NCBI RefSeq assembly: GCF_030731085.1
Contig: NZ_JASNFN010000018.1
Location: 1 to 64,000 of the forward strand
Length of the DNA stretch: 64,000 bases
Reading direction: 5' to 3'
DNA from: Blastococcus carthaginiensis
GTDB taxonomy: Bacteria > Actinomycetota > Actinomycetes > Mycobacteriales > Geodermatophilaceae
This document shows positions 59,336 to 64,000 of the stretch, piece after piece. Under the pieces are notes generated by a model. That model saw only the letters and a program-made list of their open reading frames with translations, was not told the DNA's origin and made no database searches. Each line of letters opens with the position of its first letter. Positions within the stretch are counted from its first letter, which is position 1. Made by a program: the position numbers and the translations under genes.

Positions 59336-60021
59336 GACGCCACCGCACGGCGGGGCCGGCCGGCCAGGGCGACCGCCACCACCGCGGCGACCACCTGCAC
59401 GCCGGGCGGCACGAACGGGGTCAGCGCCAGCGCGACCACCGCGCCGCCGAGCGCCACCCGGCGCTGCACGGCGGGCTCGGGGAACGCCCGGCCCAGCCGC
59501 GGCCAGAGCAGGGCGAGGAACGCGGCGGGGACGACCGCGTCCAGCGCCGCCCGGGCCGTGCCGCCCAGCGCGGCGGCACCGAGCGCGCCGACCACGGTCG
59601 TCGCGTTCCAGGTCAGGTAGAGCGTCGCCCCGCCGACCAGGAACGCCAGCCCGGCCAGCGCCCGGTCGCGGGCGGCCAGCGCCAGCGCCGTCGTCTCGTC
59701 GATGACCCAGTGCGCCGTCCCGGCGCGGCGGAGCGGGCCCCGCGGCCGGAGCAGCGGCACCAGCCGGACGCCGTAGACGGTGTTGCGGGTACCCAGCAGC
59801 AGCGCGCTGCCGACGGCGGCCAGGGGGCTGCCGCCCGCGCCGAGGACGCCGATGAGGGCGAACTGCGAGGCGCCGGTGAACATCACCGCCGAGAGCACCA
59901 GCGCCTGCCAGACGTCGAGCCCGGCGGCGTCGGCCGCGGCGCCGAACGCCACCCCGTAGAGGCCGACGGCGAGCCCGAGACCCACCGCGTCCCGCAGCGT
60001 CTCGGCACGGTCGGGCTGCAC
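59332..60021 (-). CDS. azlC: AzlC-type branched-chain amino acid exporter, large subunit
   Basis: A 229-aa protein with about seven helices. The AzlC signature is seen in LAVGLYGVAFGAAADAAGLDVWQALVLSAVMFTGASQFALIGVLGAGGSP and in NTVYGVRLVPLL, with THWVIDETTALAL (as AHWVIDETTAL). Start GTG at 60021. With AzlD it forms an amino-acid exporter; 4-azaleucine resistance is the historic phenotype of the family. Its promoter shares the gap with mrp. Confidence 0.85.
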   Translation of the reverse strand: MQPDRAETLRDAVGLGLAVGLYGVAFGAAADAAGLDVWQALVLSAVMFTGASQFALIGVLGAGGSPLAAVGSALLLGTRNTVYGVRLVPLLRPRGPLRRAGTAHWVIDETTALALAARDRALAGLAFLVGGATLYLTWNATTVVGALGAAALGGTARAALDAVVPAAFLALLWPRLGRAFPEPAVQRRVALGGAVVALALTPFVPPGVQVVAAVVAVALAGRPRRAVAS

Positions 60022-60094
60022 GGCGACGACCCTAGTTCCGCCCCGGTGCGCGCCAGATCACCCTCCGCCGGGCCGTCGGGTCCGCGTGCCGCCG

Positions 60095-60100
60095 TAGAGT
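60095..60100 (+). promoter_or_regulatory. possible -10 element of mrp
   Basis: TAGAGT (TANNNT) about 86 bases upstream of the mrp ATG. A -35 is not obvious. The mrp start itself has GAGGAGAC eight to ten bases upstream. Confidence 0.35.
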
Positions 60101-60185
60101 GGCAGGCGACCGATCGCGCGGGTCGCCGCTCCGGCCGCGACCACCGGACGCCGGTCCCCCGCTCGTGAGGAGACAGACGAACACG

Positions 60186-61337
60186 ATGTCCGACCAGCTG
60201 ACCGGCACGCCGGCGCTCGACGCCGTCAACGCCGCTCTGGCCACCGTCCAGGATCCCGAGATCAACCGCCCGCTCACCGAGCTGGGCATGGTCAAGGACG
60301 TGCGGATCGGGCCCGACGGCTCGGTCGCCGTCGAGGTCTACCTGACCGTCGCCGGCTGCCCGATGCGGGAGACGATCACCAACCGGGTCACCCAGGCCGT
60401 GGGCGCGGTGCCGGGGGTGACTTCGGTGCAGGTCGCCCTCGACGTGATGAACGACGAGCAGCGGGCCGAGCTGCGGAAGACGGTGCGCGGCACCGACGCC
60501 GCGGACCCGGTGATCCCCTTCGCCCAGCCCGGCTCGCTCACCCGCGTCTACGCCGTCGCCTCCGGCAAGGGCGGCGTCGGCAAGTCCTCCGTCACCGTGA
60601 ACCTCGCCGCGGCCCTGGCCAAGCGCGGGCTGTCGGTCGGCGTCGTGGACGCCGACATCTACGGCCACTCGGTGCCGCGCATGCTGGGCGTCGACGACAA
60701 GCCCACGCAGGTCGACAACATGATCATGCCGCCGCAGTCCCTGGGTGTGAAGGTCATCTCGATCGGCATGTTCACCCCCGGCAACACCCCGGTCGTGTGG
60801 CGCGGGCCGATGCTGCACCGCGCGCTGCAGCAGTTCCTCGCCGACGTCTGGTGGGGTGACCTCGACGTCCTGCTGCTGGACCTGCCGCCCGGCACCGGCG
60901 ACGTCGCGATCTCCATCGCGCAGCTGCTGCCCAACGCCGAGATCCTCGTCGTCACCACGCCGCAGCTGGCCGCGGCCGAGGTCGCCGAGCGGGCCGGCGC
61001 GATCGCCACCCAGACTCACCAGCAGGTCGTCGGGGTCATCGAGAACATGAGCTGGATGGAGCTGCCCGACGGCTCGCGCGTCGAGGTCTTCGGCTCCGGC
61101 GGCGGGCAGACGGTCTCCGACGCGCTCACCCGCACGCTCGGTGCCCGTGTGCCGCTGCTCGGCCAGATCCCGCTGGACACCCGGCTCCGCGAGGCCGGCG
61201 ACGCCGGTGCGCCGATCGTGCTGGCCGAGCCGGAGTCCCCCGCCGCGCAGGCCCTGGAGAAGATCGCCGACGGGCTCGCCGTCCGCCAGCGCGGGCTGCA
61301 GGGGATGTCCCTGGGGCTCACCCCCGTCCGCCGCTAG
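60186..61337 (+). CDS. mrp: Mrp/ApbC-type Fe-S cluster carrier ATPase
   Basis: A 383-aa P-loop protein. The N-terminal MIP18-like domain occupies about residues 8-95 (VQDPEINRPLTELGMVKDVRI, AGCPMRETI). The deviant Walker A GKGGVGKS is at 127-134, and VDADIYGHSVPRMLG, LLLDLPPGTGDVAISIAQLLP and IENMSW follow. It binds and transfers Fe-S clusters to target proteins. The start ATG 60186 has a strong ribosome binding site. The position next to tatB and htrA matches the mycobacterial locus, so it is probably the orthologue of Rv1229c. It ends in a perfect 16-bp hairpin. Confidence 0.95.
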   Translation: MSDQLTGTPALDAVNAALATVQDPEINRPLTELGMVKDVRIGPDGSVAVEVYLTVAGCPMRETITNRVTQAVGAVPGVTSVQVALDVMNDEQRAELRKTVRGTDAADPVIPFAQPGSLTRVYAVASGKGGVGKSSVTVNLAAALAKRGLSVGVVDADIYGHSVPRMLGVDDKPTQVDNMIMPPQSLGVKVISIGMFTPGNTPVVWRGPMLHRALQQFLADVWWGDLDVLLLDLPPGTGDVAISIAQLLPNAEILVVTTPQLAAAEVAERAGAIATQTHQQVVGVIENMSWMELPDGSRVEVFGSGGGQTVSDALTRTLGARVPLLGQIPLDTRLREAGDAGAPIVLAEPESPAAQALEKIADGLAVRQRGLQGMSLGLTPVRR

Positions 61338-61387
61338 CAGCCGCGCGACCCCGTCGCCGTCCGTGCGGCGTCGTCCTCCCCCACCGC

Positions 61388-61429
61388 GGAGCGTCCTCCC
61401 TCACCGTCTGCGCTGAGGGAGGACGCTCC
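61388..61429. terminator. perfect 16-bp inverted repeat, bidirectional terminator
   Basis: Left arm 61388-61403 (GGAGCGTCCTCCCTCA) and right arm 61414-61429 with a 10-base loop. It lies between the convergent mrp and tatB stops. Confidence 0.8.
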
Positions 61430-61494
61430 ACGATCAGGTCACCTGATCCCCGCCGCCGGGGCGAGCGGGGCCTCGCCGCCGGGAACGGGGCGGG

Positions 61495-61857
61495 TCAGGT
61501 CGCGTCGACGTCGAAGGGCGGGGGGACGCTGCGGTCGCGCACCTGCGCGGCGACCACCGTGGCGGCCGTGGCACCCCCGGCCCGGGCCGGGGAGACCGGC
61601 GGCTCGTCGTCGCCGAGCAGCTGCTCGCGGATGAACGTGCGCGGGTGGTACTTGCGCAGATCGAGGTCGCGCAGCCCTTCGAAGTCGTCGCCGAGGGACT
61701 CGTTGACCTGGGCGCGGACGCCGGTGATGGCCCCGCGCATCCGCTTGAGCCCGGCGGCCGCCTCCTTCGCGAGGTCGGGCAGCCGCTCGGGACCGAAGAT
61801 GAAGAGCGCGGCGAGCGCGAGGACGAGGATCTCGCCCCAGCCGATCGAGTCGAACAC
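61495..61857 (-). CDS. tatB: Sec-independent translocase subunit TatB
   Basis: A 120-aa protein with a single N-terminal helix ending in the FGPERLP turn (MFDSIGWGEILVLALAALFIFGPERLPDL), then an amphipathic helix (LAKEAAAGLKRMRGAITGVRAQVNESLG) and a flexible tail. TatB recognises twin-arginine signal peptides with TatC. It is placed after htrA on the same strand, as in mycobacteria (Rv1224). tatA and tatC are not in this window, also as in mycobacteria. Confidence 0.9.
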   Translation of the reverse strand: MFDSIGWGEILVLALAALFIFGPERLPDLAKEAAAGLKRMRGAITGVRAQVNESLGDDFEGLRDLDLRKYHPRTFIREQLLGDDEPPVSPARAGGATAATVVAAQVRDRSVPPPFDVDAT

Positions 61858-61918
61858 CGCGCTCCTCGCCCTTCCGACCGCCAGCGCTGCCGGGGGTCAG
61901 CGTAGCCGCCTTTCGGGG

Positions 61919-63358
61919 CTATGCGGCCCCGAGCGTCACCTCGACCGTGCGCGAACTGCCACCGCGGACCAGTTCCACCGTGACGACGTCACCGGGCTGC
62001 CGGGCGTCGACGGCGACGGAGAGCTCCTCGGAGCTGCCGACCGGCGTCTCGTCGACGGCGATGATCACGTCCTCCTCGCGGATGCCGGCCTGGGACGCGG
62101 GGCTGCCGGGCTCGACGTTGAGCACCAGGGCGCCGTCGCGGGTGCCGTCGGTGACCGAGCGGGCATTCACCCCGAGCGTGGCGTGCACGGCCGAGCCGGT
62201 CGCGATCAGCTGCTCGACGATCCGCTTCATCGTGTCCACCGGGATCGCGAAGCCCAGGCCGATGGACCCGCCGGCGCCGGTCGAGGCGATCGCGGTGTTG
62301 ATGCCGACGAGGGCTCCGCTCGCGTCGACGAGCGCCCCGCCGGAGTTGCCCGGGTTGATCGGGGCGTCGGTCTGCACGGCGCTGATGACCGCGTTGGTGT
62401 CGGTGCCCTCGCCGGAGAGCCGCACCGGGCGGTCCAGCGCGCTGACGATCCCGCTGGTGACCGTGCCGGCCAGACCCAGCGGCGAGCCGATCGCCACGAC
62501 CGGGTCGCCGACCACGACGTCGCCGGAGCGGCCCAGCTCGGCCGTCACCAGGCCGGGCTTCTCCACCTTGATGACGGCGAGGTCGCTGGCCGGGTCGCGG
62601 CCGACGATGCGCGCGGCGGACCCGCTGCCGTCGGAGAAGACCGCCCGGATCTCGGCGCCCTCGACGCCGTCGGCGCCGGAGATGACGTGGTTGTTCGTGA
62701 CGATGTAGCCGTTCTCGCCGTCGATGACGACACCGGAACCGGTCGCACCGGCCTGGCCGACGCGCACCTCGATGGAGACGACGGCCGGGATGACGGCCTC
62801 GGCGATGTCGGAGACCGGGCTGCGCTCGCCGGTGCCGCGCGGTTCGACCTGGGCCAGCGTCGTGCCCGGGGTGAACAGCGGCGCCTCGTCCGCGGTGCGG
62901 GTCAGGTACCAGCCGACACCGCCGCCGAGGATCCCGACGACCAGCAGCCCGAGGACGACGAGCGTGGTCAGGCGCACCGAGAGGTCGCGCAGCCGCACCT
63001 TGCGGCGCCCCCGGGGGTCGAAGACGACCGGGCCGGGCTGGCTGTCCTCGTCGTCGTAGACGGCCGGGGCACCCAGGCCGGCCGGGGACGACGGGTCGCG
63101 CCACGGGTCGACTCGGGCGTCCGCCTTCCACCACGGACCGGTGGCGGTGCGCCGCCGACCGGGACGTCCCCCGGGCGGCTCCTGCAGCCCGCTCCGACCG
63201 GGGGCCGGCGGGCCGAAGGCGCGCAGCAGCGCCTCGGGCGGTGGCGGCGGGACCGGGCGCGGTGCCGGCGGCGGGCGGTCGCCGGCGAAGCTGCCCGCCA
63301 CCTGCTCGGGCCGGCCGAAGGCACCCGCCTGGGCGGACGTGGGCCGGGGAGCGTGCAC
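61919..63358 (-). CDS. htrA: HtrA/DegP-like membrane serine protease with PDZ domain
   Basis: A serine protease of the HtrA family with a long proline-rich cytoplasmic N-terminus, one helix (LTTLVVLGLLVVGILGGGVGWYL), a trypsin-like domain and one PDZ domain. The triad is His in VTNNHVISG, Asp in PASDLAVIKV and Ser in NPGNSGGAL. The PDZ part is LNVEPGSPASQAGIREEDVIIAVDETPVG. The first conventional start is GTG 63358 (479 aa), but the frame is open and protein-like up to a CTG at 63482-63484 that overlaps the anti-sigma TGA. It degrades misfolded envelope proteins and is the Rv1223 counterpart. Confidence 0.9.
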   Translation of the reverse strand: MHAPRPTSAQAGAFGRPEQVAGSFAGDRPPPAPRPVPPPPPEALLRAFGPPAPGRSGLQEPPGGRPGRRRTATGPWWKADARVDPWRDPSSPAGLGAPAVYDDEDSQPGPVVFDPRGRRKVRLRDLSVRLTTLVVLGLLVVGILGGGVGWYLTRTADEAPLFTPGTTLAQVEPRGTGERSPVSDIAEAVIPAVVSIEVRVGQAGATGSGVVIDGENGYIVTNNHVISGADGVEGAEIRAVFSDGSGSAARIVGRDPASDLAVIKVEKPGLVTAELGRSGDVVVGDPVVAIGSPLGLAGTVTSGIVSALDRPVRLSGEGTDTNAVISAVQTDAPINPGNSGGALVDASGALVGINTAIASTGAGGSIGLGFAIPVDTMKRIVEQLIATGSAVHATLGVNARSVTDGTRDGALVLNVEPGSPASQAGIREEDVIIAVDETPVGSSEELSVAVDARQPGDVVTVELVRGGSSRTVEVTLGAA

Positions 63359-63480
63359 CGGTCGCGCCTCGAGCCGGGGCGCCGTCGTCTCGTCGAAGGC
63401 GCCCGACTGCCCGTCGGGCCGCCCGTACGCGGCGGCGTCGCCGGGGCCCGGTCCGGCTGGTGGGTCGTACCGCGCGCTGC

Positions 63481-64000
63481 TCAGGGGGTGCCGCCCGGGG
63501 CGCCGAGCCCGCCGGGGCTGCCGACGGTGACCGTCCGCAGCACGGGCGGCGCGACCTCGGTGTGCTGCTGGGGCTGCACCGGGTCGGCCGCCGGCGCGCG
63601 GCCGGTGTCGCCGGGGAGGGTGAGCGCGAGCGCCGTCACGCCGGCGCCCAGGCCGACGATCGTCCCGGCGACCCCGCGGCGGAACCAGCGGCCGCCCGCC
63701 GAACCTCGTCGGTGCGCCCCTTCGGTGAGGTCCAGGGAGAAGGCGCCGGAGCTGCCGGTGACCGTCAGCTCCCCGGCCGAGGCGCGCACGTCACCGGGAC
63801 CCGTGCTCGAACCCGGGAACTCGGCGGTGAAGGGGATCGCGCACAGCCGCGACATGAGGTCACCGGGCATCGCCACGTCGGCGGAGCCGTGCAGCGCCTC
63901 CTTGGCCTCCCGCTGGGCGGCCACGGCCATCCGGCAGGTGGTGCAGCCGGCGAGGTGGCGGGCCGCCCGGCCCGCCGGGCCGGCGGAGAGCTCGCCATCG
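63481..64000 (-). CDS. rseA: RseA-like anti-sigma factor (zinc-finger), partial
   Basis: The gene runs off the right edge; about 172 residues are visible and the start is missing. The anti-sigma zinc-binding motif RHLAGCTTCR (His-x3-Cys-x2-Cys) is present. It is followed by REAKEALHGSADVAMPGDLMSRLCAIP, a serine/glycine-rich segment (VTGSSGAFSLDLTEGAHRRG), a helix (GVAGTIVGLGAGVTALALTLPG), and a proline-rich extracytoplasmic tail. Together with htrA and tatB it matches the sigE-rseA-htrA-tatB locus, so sigE is expected just beyond the window. In mycobacteria RseA holds SigE until envelope stress. Confidence 0.85.
   Translation of the reverse strand, partial: DGELSAGPAGRAARHLAGCTTCRMAVAAQREAKEALHGSADVAMPGDLMSRLCAIPFTAEFPGSSTGPGDVRASAGELTVTGSSGAFSLDLTEGAHRRGSAGGRWFRRGVAGTIVGLGAGVTALALTLPGDTGRAPAADPVQPQQHTEVAPPVLRTVTVGSPGGLGAPGGTP

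Noticed and set aside
1..64000. CRISPR arrays, tRNA and rRNA genes, integrases
   Set aside because: No regularly spaced repeats, cloverleaf-like sequence or integrase motifs were recognised by eye. A dedicated search could still find a tRNA.

Overview
The window is a very GC-rich actinobacterial chromosome segment. Many genes use GTG starts and are joined by 4-bp ATGA/GTGA overlaps. The right end keeps the actinobacterial order mrp / tatB / htrA / rseA-type anti-sigma factor known from the sigE neighbourhood of mycobacteria, next to an MgtE-N/CBS gene and a DUF1003 gene. The overall gene content would fit Geodermatophilaceae (Blastococcus, Geodermatophilus, Modestobacter), but no rRNA or marker gene is present to prove it.

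1-8.2 kb is a gene graveyard plus a few intact genes. It holds a truncated, frameshifted HerA-type (DUF853) ATPase, two copies of a TadE-like pilus gene remnant, and truncated GtrA and CpaF/TadA genes. Among the intact genes are a small membrane protein, a protein resembling DUF6623, and an 832-aa secreted FnIII / choice-of-anchor-L protein.

8.2-20.5 kb ('block A') holds an alpha/beta hydrolase, an MFS exporter, a 45-aa basic protein, a secreted hydrolase, a ThDP-dependent enzyme, a WXG100 protein with an FHA-FtsK (EccC-like) ATPase, an EthD-like protein and a quinone-oxidoreductase-like protein. A decayed paralogue of this block ('block B': MFS, small basic protein, ThDP enzyme, EthD, oxidoreductase) lies in the same orientation at 42.7-49.6 kb. 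In block B the ThDP and EthD genes abut directly, so the WXG100/EccC module looks like an insertion in block A.

20.6-51.0 kb is a large catabolic island. One 12-gene minus-strand operon (about 41.7 to 28.0 kb) encodes an ADP-forming acyl-CoA synthetase, a TctCBA tripartite carboxylate transporter, a pair of acyl-CoA dehydrogenases, two enoyl-CoA hydratases, a nitronate-monooxygenase-like flavoprotein, an APH-type kinase next to an ACAD10/11-like dehydrogenase, and a luciferase-like enzyme. A divergent pair of operons (20.6-24.8 and 24.9-28.0 kb) encodes a CoA-transferase, a second acyl-CoA dehydrogenase pair and a hydratase on one side, and a DUF35 protein, a thiolase-fold protein, an SDR and an HpcH/HpaI aldolase on the other. 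Two further operons encode SDR-MaoC-MFS and a two-subunit 3-oxoacid CoA-transferase. A GntR/FCD regulator sits at 42.0 kb. An AT-rich GTATAC palindrome lies in the promoter region of the regulator/synthetase pair, the divergent pair, the SDR operon and the CoA-transferase operon, which suggests one regulon. I infer uptake, CoA activation and beta-oxidation/retro-aldol breakdown of an unidentified carboxylic acid, possibly passing through a 4-hydroxyacyl-CoA that is phosphorylated and eliminated as in levulinate catabolism.

51.4-64 kb looks like ordinary core or semi-core genome: an acyl-CoA dehydrogenase, a DUF4190 protein, a CitE-like lyase, an EamA transporter, PhzF, MgtE-N/CBS, DUF1003, AzlCD, Mrp, TatB, HtrA and a partial anti-sigma factor running off the edge. 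Convergent pairs here are separated by strong inverted repeats. No tRNA, rRNA, CRISPR array, integrase or intact transposase was recognised.
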